DNA from: Moesziomyces globuligerus
Taxonomy: Eukaryota; Basidiomycota; Ustilaginomycetes; Ustilaginales; Ustilaginaceae
DNA: 64,000 nt
NCBI GenBank assembly: GCA_030849465.1
Contig: JARVLF010000015.1
Span: forward strand, 744,001 to 808,000
Direction: 5' to 3'
Shown here: piece after piece, positions 11,401 to 19,762 of the stretch
How the letters are laid out: each line of letters opens with the position of its first letter
How positions within the stretch are numbered: the first letter of the stretch is position 1
The notes under the pieces: model-generated
What the model saw: the letters and a program-made list of their open reading frames with translations, nothing else
Told to the model about the DNA's origin: nothing
Database searches by the model: none
Program-made: the position numbers and the translations under genes

Positions 11401-12155
11401 GCGTGACTGAGCTGAAGCAGCACGGCGAGTTTCTCGGGACTGAGGTCTTTGGAAGCCGAGATCTGGTGTGTCATCCAACTCTGCGCGTCGCGGGACCAGT
11501 CGAGCTGGACGTCGGGGCGTTGGAGCTGAGCGATGGCGGAGACCATGACCCAAGCGCAGCTCTCTGCCATCCAAGGCTTATCGGAGGAGAGGGCGATGAG
11601 GATGTGCATGGAGCGCTTAAAGTCTGCGATGGTAGCCGACTTGTGAACGAGGAGGTTGGATTGGACGAGGCTCATGATGCCAAAGAGCTTTGCGAACATG
11701 AAGTCCTTCTGCTCCTGTCTGCTGGCAGCGACCTGGGGGTTGGAGTACTTGAGGACGAGGACGAGGATCTCGCGCGCGGAGACGGCGTAGCTGATGCGCG
11801 AGAGGAGCTCGGTCAGCACGACTGCGAATCCGAGTCTCGAGCTCTCCCTTGGACTGGCGAGGCCACGAAGCAGACGACGTAGGGCGTACATGAGATCGGC
11901 GACGGTACGATTTCCGAGCGCCTCCTCCACCGCCTCTGCCTCGGCCTCGTCGAGCTTCAACGCATCGTCCGCGTCATCTCGATGCTGCGCATCGTCGAGG
12001 TCGGATGTGGGAGGGTCGAGGGTGATTTTGGACGACGAGGCGAGCACGTCCTGTTGGGCGAGGAGCTGTTCGACGAGCTGGTTGGCCGAAGCGAGGCGAG
12101 CATCGGTGTTGGACGAAGCGATCTCCCAGAAGAGCTGCAGGTTGTTGGCCTGCAT
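8412..12155 (-). CDS. POL5: POL5/MYBBP1A-type nucleolar protein (DNA polymerase phi family)
   Basis: 1247 residues, single exon, TGA at 8414-8412. The N-terminal half carries the Pol5 signature: the opening LQLFWEIASSNTDARLASA, then LMYALRRLLRGLASPRESSRLGFAVVLTELL and the FMFAKLFGIMSLVQSNLL block. It is predicted to be a HEAT-like helical repeat protein. A very acidic tract (mainly Asp/Glu) fills about residues 750-885, and the Lys-rich C-terminus (PAKKVKPNQK) is a likely nucleolar signal. Despite the name, family members are not active polymerases; yeast Pol5 works in the nucleolus on rDNA transcription and large-subunit ribosome assembly. The opposite strand has an 1154-codon open frame that I regard as a codon-bias shadow. 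Confidence 0.9.
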   Translation of the reverse strand: MQANNLQLFWEIASSNTDARLASANQLVEQLLAQQDVLASSSKITLDPPTSDLDDAQHRDDADDALKLDEAEAEAVEEALGNRTVADLMYALRRLLRGLASPRESSRLGFAVVLTELLSRISYAVSAREILVLVLKYSNPQVAASRQEQKDFMFAKLFGIMSLVQSNLLVHKSATIADFKRSMHILIALSSDKPWMAESCAWVMVSAIAQLQRPDVQLDWSRDAQSWMTHQISASKDLSPEKLAVLLQLSHAAPADYFHQLALPSMRNEHPLSTANLAQLARVLKEAIPAENDTAPNAGARSRWQAKIHFVWDLILDVFFAAPSSHAEARLASFPDFYRVVVDETLFAAASSHDRKSWGFQVFQRALPRASDEDKPMLFTPNFMRTLINQLGNRERLLHRAALKTTQTIQDVVKHHPHLGFVLVTQLIGKNGHPNFDSITKTKTVEHVLAALDTERVGDYVKHLGDIMCKGIPTDDHDELAEITNRRKWALDQLLFLVRTPAVPKDDQLILDILTFLAAHGYFAMQKPVKKRALLDSLPTPAFADSLKQVTRARFLSSVSELAKQAPHGAAAAAPGKKTPGVAHDGQLWLAKAHAILLQLEADKSFKSIFDHDADIAAKLADGVRCLERVRKLELAKGASAESQERSRAFQSLLLSALLVSADAADGASDLVEPLCACADKLFPASAASRKTKKSADDGEPSGIELLCDCLLSFLELSSAFLRTTATNAFEAFSQDMTKESMGLLLSHLRTADDAASADEEDDEDEDMDDEDAEADQEGKPSDTSATSDDEESDANSDMDADDDEVDEDEEVDEELRLRVRAVLKESGMADRDDDADGDDDDDDDTEKAQDEDDEDAQSDAGSESSVEFSDLGDDEMMLLDDKLAEVFRQRVSAVRDQKEAKQEAIALRFKVLELVEVFARKQPQSALMLDLIAPLYELWKARDEETEQLANKARGLLLTRIGKAKAVPEEFDAAELTALLEQMHAEARESQSNDVSNVSQAINLYLTKVALSKADDAAKSALDGKLVEVYRASLLDYLMRKASRLRHEFLIDAFRRFPLVGWELRMELLDHCRPGAASRAFRQVQVLAMLQAVLTQMAQRAEKHEVVGFVPEVSSCFVQIVADSVDETSGSALTSNHMKDTIKFVLQAARISMRAEAGASDKVQAAWKVGKLHEAADKLASSERFKASTSIHDLMKQLLKVVQPQAAASEGGKAKPKKRAADEARGSSQVEPKSASPAKKVKPNQK

Positions 12156-13793
12156 CTTGTGTGTGGGCGGCGGCGTCGTCGCTGGTGGCCGAGGTGATGG
12201 TCGAGTCTCTCCCCTCTTGTCGGCGATGGACGGTGGTGCAGAAGCAGCAGTAGGGCCGCGAGGATTGATTGCGTGTGCGGCTCAGGCTCGGCGCCAGGGG
12301 AAATTTTTCTTCTCCACCCAGCGAGGAAACTTTTTCCCAATCAAGGGTTCAGTGCATCCCGCACTCGCAAATCTTCCATCGACTAGGGTGCGCGCTGCCA
12401 TCGGTGATGCGGCTTTGAATTTTTGTAAAAGTCTGTTCGAGTTTAAACGACCTGACATTTGTCTCGTCTTTTCTCGACTGGCCGCTCCTGTATTCTCATG
12501 CGTTGTCATGCGTTCTCATGAGGCTTGGTGTGCGGCTGCAGCGGTGGGCGTCGCATGTCGCATCTTTGCCTCTGGGCGTGGCAGCGCATCGCATCACCTC
12601 ACATGAAGCCCCCCCTGGCAGCAGCGCATCACCGTAGCCAAAAGCAAGCACGAAGCGAGACAAGACGTCGATGCCACTGCTACTGTGGAACAAGCATAGC
12701 TGCAAAGTCGAGGTCACATTCGCGCTCGACCTTGTGTTTGCCTCTTTGCCCAGTCTCCGCTTGCGAAACCGTTGCTTCCTCGGCCAAGGCGGCGAGAGTC
12801 CGGAGCCGAAGCCGTGTCGAAGCAGTGTCGAAGCAGTGTCGAAGGAGCGTTCGAAGCGAAGGTGCATTAAGCATTTGGACGCGCGCGGGTGGATAAACAA
12901 GGCTGCATCGCAGAGGCGCCAGAAACACCTCAAGAATCGCGGCGGCGCATGGCCAGCGAGGGGTAAGGGCAGCATGCGAGGTGGATGTCGCGCTGTGCAG
13001 CGTGCGGCCGAGGTGCACCGCGCGACCAACTCCGCTCGACCCCCCGGGTGCCTTAATATTTGGACGGTTCTTGGTCGTATCGTCTGGACAAAAGCGCCCA
13101 GGTTGTGCTGCATCTCCGCCGCTGTGCATGGCGAAAGGTTCGCTTGCAACCCACCTCGCCAAGCGCAAGAGCCTGCGCACAACGTACCACTAACACTTGA
13201 TCGTGGTAGGGATGGAGAGTGAGGCGAGGGGTAAGCTTAGATGCATGGTGCTGCAGCCGGGGGGAGAAGCGAGGATGCTGTCAAACAAATCGACGCGAGC
13301 AAGGTTTTTCTGGAAAAAGATGCATTTGCGACGTGTCGTTGAGCGTCGGCTGAGGATCCGCGTAGCCGCCCCAAGTTGCAGCCCCCCCCCCCCGTTCTCC
13401 CCGCACAGCCAGCGCCATGGGCGCTTGAGCACAAGACCATCCCGTGTTTGTCCAAGCGCCCGCCTTACGGTGGTGATGCGTGACAGTCCCGGCCTGGAGG
13501 GAGGCGGAAATCCCAAACTCAAAACTCAGGCACCGACCATGCATCCGTCTGTTCTGCGAGGCAACCAGTCCTATGTTGTGAGCTCGTCATCCGGTGCAGG
13601 GTCTTTTTGCATGCAATGCAGATCTGTCGATCGCCCTCGCTCGTCGTCGTGATACTCGTGATCTTCGTGATGATCGTCATGGGATCTTGCGTTTCGGATG
13701 ACGTCGATCCCGATGTTTCGGATAGGGACCTTTCGCTGGAAAAGGCTAGGGAGCAAGCGATGTGTTGTTGCAGATCGCTGCCAACGTCATCGT

Positions 13794-13826
13794 GTGTGTG
13801 TGTGTGTGTGTGTGCGTGTGCGTGTG
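13794..13826. repeat. (TG)n dinucleotide microsatellite
   Basis: About 12 uninterrupted TG units followed by TGCG variants. Confidence 0.9.
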
Positions 13827-14416
13827 TTGGTGAATGGGAATTGCAATTCGGTTCGGGCCCAGGCCGGGCGCGTGAACTGTAGATCGCAGCGTCAACATTT
13901 TCCTCCACCTTGAGCGCCAAACCGCCTGAAGCCCTTGAGAATTCGGCTTGGCTCGTCGCGTTGGTCCCGCTGTGTGGGAGAGGCACTTGACCAGAGGGAC
14001 AAGCACAAAAGTGTTGGTCTCAGCCAAGCGCTGCCAGTGCATTTTGCCGAATCCAACCTCACACCGGTTTCGGGCGGCAAAATGGTGCTGCTATGGCGCT
14101 GCTATGGCGCGGCTGCCATGCGTGCCATCCTCTGCAGGCTCAAGGTGACGTCGACCACGGTGCCGTCGACCACGGTGCGCTAGGGGTGTGAATGTGGGTG
14201 GGTGCGGGTGCGTGTGGTGGGCCCAGACAGAGTCGACGAGTCCGAGTGGATTTTCGATGCAGCACGCCGAGTGTAACGCGCTTCATGCGCTCCACCGCCC
14301 TCGCACGGTGTCACTTTCAGTGTCACTTTGCCATTTCCAGACGTCACATCCCGCCTCGCTCGTCCTCTGCTCACATCACGTCGCAGTACACTCTACATCC
14401 CGCGCCACTCGTCTGC

Positions 14417-14448
14417 GCTCTCTCTCTCTCTCCCTCTCTCTCTCTCTG
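14417..14448. repeat. (CT)n pyrimidine tract upstream of CDC25
   Basis: Nearly pure TC/CT repeat on the CDC25 coding strand, about 350 bases upstream of its ATG. Pyrimidine tracts like this are common in fungal promoters and 5' UTRs. Confidence 0.8.
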
Positions 14449-14796
14449 CCCCTTGGCTGTGTCCCCTCCTCTCTCTCCCCCTTCCTTCCCCTCTTGGCTC
14501 CATCCATACACTCGACTCTCCAGATCCACCCCTGCTTCATCACCATCAAGTCCCTCCCCCGCATCGTCGTCGTCGTGTCCCCTCCGCCCCCCCCCCCCTC
14601 CCCCACCCCACTCGCTCCGTCCATCCTCCATACGACGTCGAAGCTCGTAGTGTCCAGATAGACTCGCTCGTCTCGCATCTCGCTCTCGTCCCACCTTTGC
14701 ATCTGCCCATGCCATCGCTCTAGCATCCGCATCAAGCCATACAACGCCTCATCGGCTGCAAAGTCGAGTCCGATCAAACGCCCCCTTTCCCACACC

Positions 14797-17736
14797 ATGG
14801 CCACCCTCCTCTCGTCCCCCATGGGCCCAACCTCCAGGCTCGACCCTTTCGAACAGCCCAGCTCGCCCAAGTGCTACGCTGCGCACGATGACCTCCCCGC
14901 AGACTTTGACAAGTCCTTCGGCTCCTCCATGTCCATATCCGACTCGCTCGACGGCCTCTCATCACACAACCTCGCCGCCCTCGCCATGCCGCCGCCCCCG
15001 CCCTTCCTCTTTGGTGCCAGCCTCGGCCTCCCTCAGGCCTCCCATCATCGCTCCACAGCCTTCCAGCCCACCAAGCTCCACCACATCTCGCCCCGCACCA
15101 CCGCAAACTCCCTCGGCGCAGCCATGGGCACCACCCTCAACAACGCCCGCTCCCCCAACCTCGCTGCAAAGATGAGCTCGCCCAAGGACATGGACATCTC
15201 CCCCGCCCCCGTCGCAGCCCACGCTCACGTTCGCCCCTCGCCATCCGAAGCATTGCCTCACCTCTTGGACAACATCCACGTCACCAGCGTTCACGATCGT
15301 CCCCACCCCATCCTCGGCGCCTCCAGCCGCCCACGCCCCGTCGCCGCAGAGCGCAAGTCGTCGCTCCAGCTCGCCCACACCATGTCCTCCCGCCTCTTTG
15401 GCGCAGAGATCGCGCTCAACTCGCATCGCATCTTTGCCAGCGACCACCAACTGCTCAGCAGCCCGGACAAGGAGCCGCCCCCCAAACGCAGACCCAACTC
15501 GCTTCCCACCAGACAGAGCGAAGCCAACGAGCGCATCTCCCAGCTCTCTGCCGCCCTCACCGGCATCGCACCCGCTCGCCCCAGGCCTGCCCTTTCCGCT
15601 ACGTTTGATGGCGGCTTCGGCGCTGCCCCCTCGTCCTCCTCTTCCTCCTCCTCGTCGTCGCAGCGCTCCTCCAGCTTCGCGCTTCGCAGCCGATCTCCGG
15701 ACGCACCTGCTCCGATTGCCAAGCGTTCCAGCAAGCGCGCTTCCCGCGCGTCTCGCGCAGGCTCCGCCGAATCTTTCTTCGAGGACGTCGAGAACGAGCT
15801 TGGCGCTCAGTCCACCTCGAGTCAAGCCGAACCCGTCGCCACCAACGACAGCCAATGGCAGCACCGAGCCTTGATCGACGGCGACCTGGACAACGCCGAC
15901 GACGCCGACCTCTTGGAAGACGACATCAATCCCTCTCCGTCTCCCTCCATGGCTTCCATCGCCGGAACCATGGCCGGCTACTTCTTCGACCCTCTCTCGC
16001 CAGAGAAGCTCGGAAGCAGGCTCGGCATGGCGCCCGTCGACGGGCCCAATCTGCTCGCCGCCATGTCCAGCACCGCCGCATCGCCCACCGCCCAATCCTC
16101 TCCTCCCGCTTCCTCGCCCTGCACCAGGATGCCACCGCCCAAGAGGACCACCTCGCTCGGCACACGCGCGTTCCAGCGCTCCCGCACCCTCGCCGTCGTC
16201 CCCAACGTCGCCACCGCCTCTTCTGCCTCGTCGAGCTCCGCATCGGCGTCCGGCATCGGCGCAGCCCGCACCACGCTTGGAAAGCGAGCCAACCCGTACG
16301 TCAAGCGACCCTCGCTCACCAACGTCACCGCAGCCGTCAAGAGCGCCTATCCCGTGCTTGGCGTCAGCGGACAGACCAACCGCATGGTGCGTCCCACCGC
16401 ACCAGCTCCCCGTCGATGCGTCTCGGCCTTTGACCACCGATCCGTCCTCGCCGCTGGCGCTCCGTCCAAGCTCGCTCCCGCCGTGGCCGAATCGCCCGTC
16501 TCGCCCGAACGACACCGCACGCGGCTTTCCAGCCACAGCGAGGTGACCGACGCCAATGGCTCGCCCATCGCCCCCGCCATGCGTGCGCGCACGCGGCCCA
16601 GCTGCCTCCGTCGCGGCAGCAAGGACGACAGCTCGCCCCTCGCCTACGGCACCGGCATGAAGCGCAGCTGCTCGCGCGGCAACGACGCCATGGTCGACGA
16701 CCTCGCGCTCGCCGACCCCGCCTACGTCAGCTCGCCCGCCAGCGCAGAGAGCCTGCCCGGCTTCGGCGCCTCGGAGAAGGAGGGCAAGGTGCTGCCTTGC
16801 TTCAACGTCAAGGAGGACGGCCTGATGCGCATCACGCCGCACACCATGACCGACCTCCTCGCGGGCAAGTACACCAACGCCATCATGAGCTTCCAGGTGG
16901 TCGACTGCCGCTTTGGCTACGAGTACGAGGGCGGCCACATCCCCGGCGCCATCAACCTCAGCACCGTCGACCGCGTCGTCGGCCATTTCCTCACGCCGGG
17001 CCACGGTCGCCATGCCGACGGTGCGCCGCTGCCGCCGCGCTCGCAGAGCGGGCGCGCAGACAAGCACGGCAACCGGCGCAAGCACGTCGTCGTCTTCCAC
17101 TGCGAGTTCAGCTGCAAGCGGGCGCCGTCGATGGCGCTGGCGCTGAGGCAGGCGGACCGCGGCCTGGCGCACGACTATCCCAACTGCCACTTTCCCGAGA
17201 TCTACATCCTCGAGGGCGGCTACTGCAACTTTTTCCAGTCGTACGCGCAGCTCTGCGAGCCGCAGCAGTACATCTGCATGGACGATCCGCGCTTCCTCGC
17301 GCGCAGATCGTCCGAGCTCAACGGCTTCCGTAAGCAGTTTTCGCGCCATCGCAGCTTCACCTACGGCGAGGGCAAGCGGCAGACGCTCGCACACGGCTAC
17401 GTCGGCGCGTCGGCCAAGTCGAATCAGCCGATCAAGGAGGAGGAGGACTCGTCGTCGTTGATGGACGAGTCGCCGTGTCCGGGCATGGCCGGCAGACTGC
17501 TCCCGTCCAAGCCCGAGTCCAAGACGGCGGAGTCCGAGGCGGCGGCGGGCGATACCAGCTTTGGCAGCGTCGGCGACTCGTCGTTCGAAGACGGCATTGG
17601 CGACAGCCCGTGTGCGGCGGCCGGATCGCGTAAGCCCGTCGGCATGCTCTTGCCGCCCCGAACCGGAGCGCTCGGAAGGAGGCCGCTCCTGCGCGCAGGA
17701 ACGACGGGCAACATCCTCCCCCGCTTCATGGCTTGA
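14797..17736 (+). CDS. CDC25: CDC25 M-phase inducer phosphatase
   Basis: 979 residues, no intron. About 650 N-terminal residues are disordered and rich in Ser/Pro, as expected of a phospho-regulated region. The catalytic rhodanese-type domain covers about 665-850: FQVVDCRFGYEYEGGHIPGAIN is the Cdc25 CH2A motif, and HCEFSCKRAPS (His768, Cys769) is the HC-x5-R phosphatase loop. The IYILEGGYCNFF segment follows, also typical. Cdc25 removes the inhibitory phosphate from Tyr15 of Cdk1 and so triggers mitosis; in fungi it opposes Wee1 and is a checkpoint target. The tail (Ser/Ala/Glu-rich) has no domain I recognise. The ATG at 14797 follows a long pyrimidine-rich leader. Confidence 0.93.
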   Translation: MATLLSSPMGPTSRLDPFEQPSSPKCYAAHDDLPADFDKSFGSSMSISDSLDGLSSHNLAALAMPPPPPFLFGASLGLPQASHHRSTAFQPTKLHHISPRTTANSLGAAMGTTLNNARSPNLAAKMSSPKDMDISPAPVAAHAHVRPSPSEALPHLLDNIHVTSVHDRPHPILGASSRPRPVAAERKSSLQLAHTMSSRLFGAEIALNSHRIFASDHQLLSSPDKEPPPKRRPNSLPTRQSEANERISQLSAALTGIAPARPRPALSATFDGGFGAAPSSSSSSSSSSQRSSSFALRSRSPDAPAPIAKRSSKRASRASRAGSAESFFEDVENELGAQSTSSQAEPVATNDSQWQHRALIDGDLDNADDADLLEDDINPSPSPSMASIAGTMAGYFFDPLSPEKLGSRLGMAPVDGPNLLAAMSSTAASPTAQSSPPASSPCTRMPPPKRTTSLGTRAFQRSRTLAVVPNVATASSASSSSASASGIGAARTTLGKRANPYVKRPSLTNVTAAVKSAYPVLGVSGQTNRMVRPTAPAPRRCVSAFDHRSVLAAGAPSKLAPAVAESPVSPERHRTRLSSHSEVTDANGSPIAPAMRARTRPSCLRRGSKDDSSPLAYGTGMKRSCSRGNDAMVDDLALADPAYVSSPASAESLPGFGASEKEGKVLPCFNVKEDGLMRITPHTMTDLLAGKYTNAIMSFQVVDCRFGYEYEGGHIPGAINLSTVDRVVGHFLTPGHGRHADGAPLPPRSQSGRADKHGNRRKHVVVFHCEFSCKRAPSMALALRQADRGLAHDYPNCHFPEIYILEGGYCNFFQSYAQLCEPQQYICMDDPRFLARRSSELNGFRKQFSRHRSFTYGEGKRQTLAHGYVGASAKSNQPIKEEEDSSSLMDESPCPGMAGRLLPSKPESKTAESEAAAGDTSFGSVGDSSFEDGIGDSPCAAAGSRKPVGMLLPPRTGALGRRPLLRAGTTGNILPRFMA

Positions 17737-18303
17737 GGCCTTGCTCCCGAGCCCGCATTTATCCTTGTTTCTTTTTTTTTGCATTTGCATCCGTACTGCT
17801 CTTGTTCTTGCTCCATCTACCTGCATTTCTTTTTAGCGCTCAGTCATGTCACGATCTGCATGTTTAATGCTCTGCATGAGTGGCGCGAGGATAGAGGTTG
17901 GGGGGCTGGATGCCGAGGGTGCAGAGGTTGAGAGGGGTGGATGTTGGAAAGCGGTGGTGGCTTTGGGTTGAATTTCGTTGATTTTGGAGCTCCGAAGGAT
18001 GGAGCGAACTGATGCATTTTCTATTGTCTAAAAAAGTCGCCGGTGGAACAGGGGGGTTGGGGGAAGGGTTGATGTTGGGTGGGGCTGTCGAGGAGTGCGG
18101 GAAAGTTGCGTCATCGGTGTAGAAGGGTGGGGGGACCACGTGTTGATGCTTGTGTCTGCATTGGGGATGCTATGCATTCTGTTCTCCGGCGGTTTCCAGA
18201 GCATCTGTAACCCGTACAAAAAGCATCGGATCCTTAGGCTTTCTGTTCTGGACCACCAACTCTTTGTTCTTCGTCGCTCCTACTTTGGTCGTCATTAGCA
18301 GCG
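17737..18303. other. Intergenic between CDC25 and the PL14-like gene
   Basis: No supported gene. Contains T-rich sequence just after the CDC25 stop, suitable for 3' end formation, and the promoter of the next plus-strand gene. Confidence 0.5.
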
Positions 18304-19697
18304 ATGTTGGGTAGGGATCGATCGAGTAGTCTGCACAGTGTCGAGGCCAAGATGCGTAGCGCTGACAGTCGGGAGGGTCGGAGGTGTGGAGGTAGAGGAC
18401 GATGGATCGCAGGGGTGGTGGGAGTGGTGGTGGTGTTTTGCCTCATCTTCTTTCCGGTCTACTTTACCCAGCGTCACGAGCCCAAGGCGACGACGGTGGT
18501 GGGCAATGCGACGCTCACCACACCCGCGGCACTCACCACTCCAGGAGCGCTCTGGACGCAAAAGAAGTCGTTTACCAGCCTCGATGACTTTCGCATCATC
18601 CACTTCTCCAGCGGACACAACAACGCAGAGATCCTTCCGGCTCTCCCGTCCTCCGTCTGGACCGATACTCCGCAGTCCAAGCGAAGCGGTTTCAACGCAC
18701 AGGCGATCGTCTCGAGACGACCCAACCGCGCACTTCGAAGACAAGACCTCACCTCGAGAACCCGCTCCCCAACTCCCCGCCCAACCTCAACCACCTCACG
18801 TTCAGCCTCGAGCTTGACGAGTTCGACGAGCTCGACGAGCTCGACGAGCTCGACGAGCTTGACGAGTTCGACGACGTCGGGGGCGGTATCGCAGCCGAGC
18901 GCGGTGGCGGGGAGCGTGTTGTCGATCTTCTACCCGCGCGGCTCGTATACGCCTTCCGAGCTGCCCGTGGGCGGGACGCAGTTCTACGCGCTGACGCGCT
19001 TCGACCTGCGGCTCGCGGCGTCGGTGACGTTCAACTACTCTGTCTTTTTCCCTGCGCACTACGACTTTGTGCAGGGCGGCAAGCTGCCCGGCCTCTACGG
19101 CGGCACCGAGGGCTGCGGAGGCGGCAACACCGCCGCCGGATGCTGGAGCACCCGCATGGCTTGGCGCACCAACGGAACCGGCGAACTCTACACCTACCTA
19201 CCCCAGGACAAGCAGAACACCACCGCGCTCCTCAAAGTGCCACCCTACAGCTACATCAACTCAGACTACGGCATGTAAGTCCCCCCATCCCCAAACCCCC
19301 GGTGGCATGGTTCGAGCGATGAGACTGAGCAGGTGATGCGGATAGATCGTTGGGAAGAGGCGCGTTGAGCTACGCGCGCGGAGGATGGACAGAGATCTCG
19401 CAGACCATCACGCTCTCGACCAACGCGAGCCATCCGAACGGCATCTTTGACATCGCCGTCAACGGCTCGCGCGCCATCTACTACGACCAGGTCTACTTCC
19501 CCACCCGCATCCAAGGCATCCTCTTCTCCACGTAAGTCATCCCCCACCACACACCCGACAAAGGCAGCGTGCTGACGCTTCCGACTTGATCGCGCATGCT
19601 TAGGTTTTTCGGTGGATCGACAAAGGACTGGGCAACGCCCACGGACCAGCACTCGTACTTCCGCGGCTTTTCCCTACGCATCAACTCGCTCCTCTAA
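18304..19697 (+). CDS. Polysaccharide lyase family 14-like protein, membrane-anchored, three exons
   Basis: Exons 18304-19274, 19346-19531 and 19604-19697 give 416 residues. Both introns have GTAAGT donors and TAG acceptors; the second has a CTGAC branch site. The spliced joins restore conserved text: SDYGI|SLGRGALSY and LFST|FFGGSTKDWATPTDQ. A membrane segment lies at about 33-52 (WIAGVVGVVVVFCLIFFPVYF) after a basic N-terminus, so this should be a type II anchor with the catalytic part outside the cytoplasm. A Ser/Thr-rich linker (about 155-195) separates it from the domain, which has the PL14 motif FVQGGKLPGLYGG. Characterised PL14 enzymes cleave alginate or glucuronan; the fungal substrate is unknown. 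The second Met (18352) is a possible start. It converges on the next gene with 65 bases between stops. Confidence 0.8.
18808..18876 (+). repeat. 9-bp coding minisatellite in the PL14-like linker
   Basis: Imperfect repeats of the unit agctcgacg encode Ser-Ser-Thr triplets (TSSTSSTSSTSS). They make up the linker between the membrane anchor and the lyase domain, a likely O-mannosylated stalk whose length can vary. Confidence 0.85.
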
Positions 19698-19762
19698 AAC
19701 CCCCATCACCCATCCAGACGCAGTCGTGAAATGGACCATCTTTATTGGAAAATGCTGCGAGA

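Larger units (their letters stand above)
12156..14796. other. Gene-free intergenic stretch of 2.6 kb between POL5 and CDC25
   Basis: Divergent promoter region: POL5 reads left, CDC25 reads right. I see no protein with a recognisable domain; all frames over 100 codons are rich in random Arg/Cys/Ser. It holds a C12 run at 13382-13393, a TG repeat at 13794-13826, a CT tract at 14417-14448 and a pyrimidine-rich leader up to the CDC25 ATG. Its length suggests an extended regulatory region or a long 5' UTR for CDC25. Confidence 0.55.

Noticed and set aside
8418..11882. 1154-codon frame antisense to POL5
   Set aside because: Made of Arg/Leu/His/Val text that mirrors GC-rich third positions of the POL5 codons; no domain, and it exactly follows the span of the real gene.
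12496..13182. 228-codon minus-strand frame in the POL5-CDC25 gap
   Set aside because: No domain, overlapped by equally long frames on the other strand; composition like random GC-rich sequence.
14962..17826. 954-codon frame antisense to CDC25
   Set aside because: Same codon-bias shadow; Ala/Gly/Arg-rich, no domain, and the sense strand has a certain gene.
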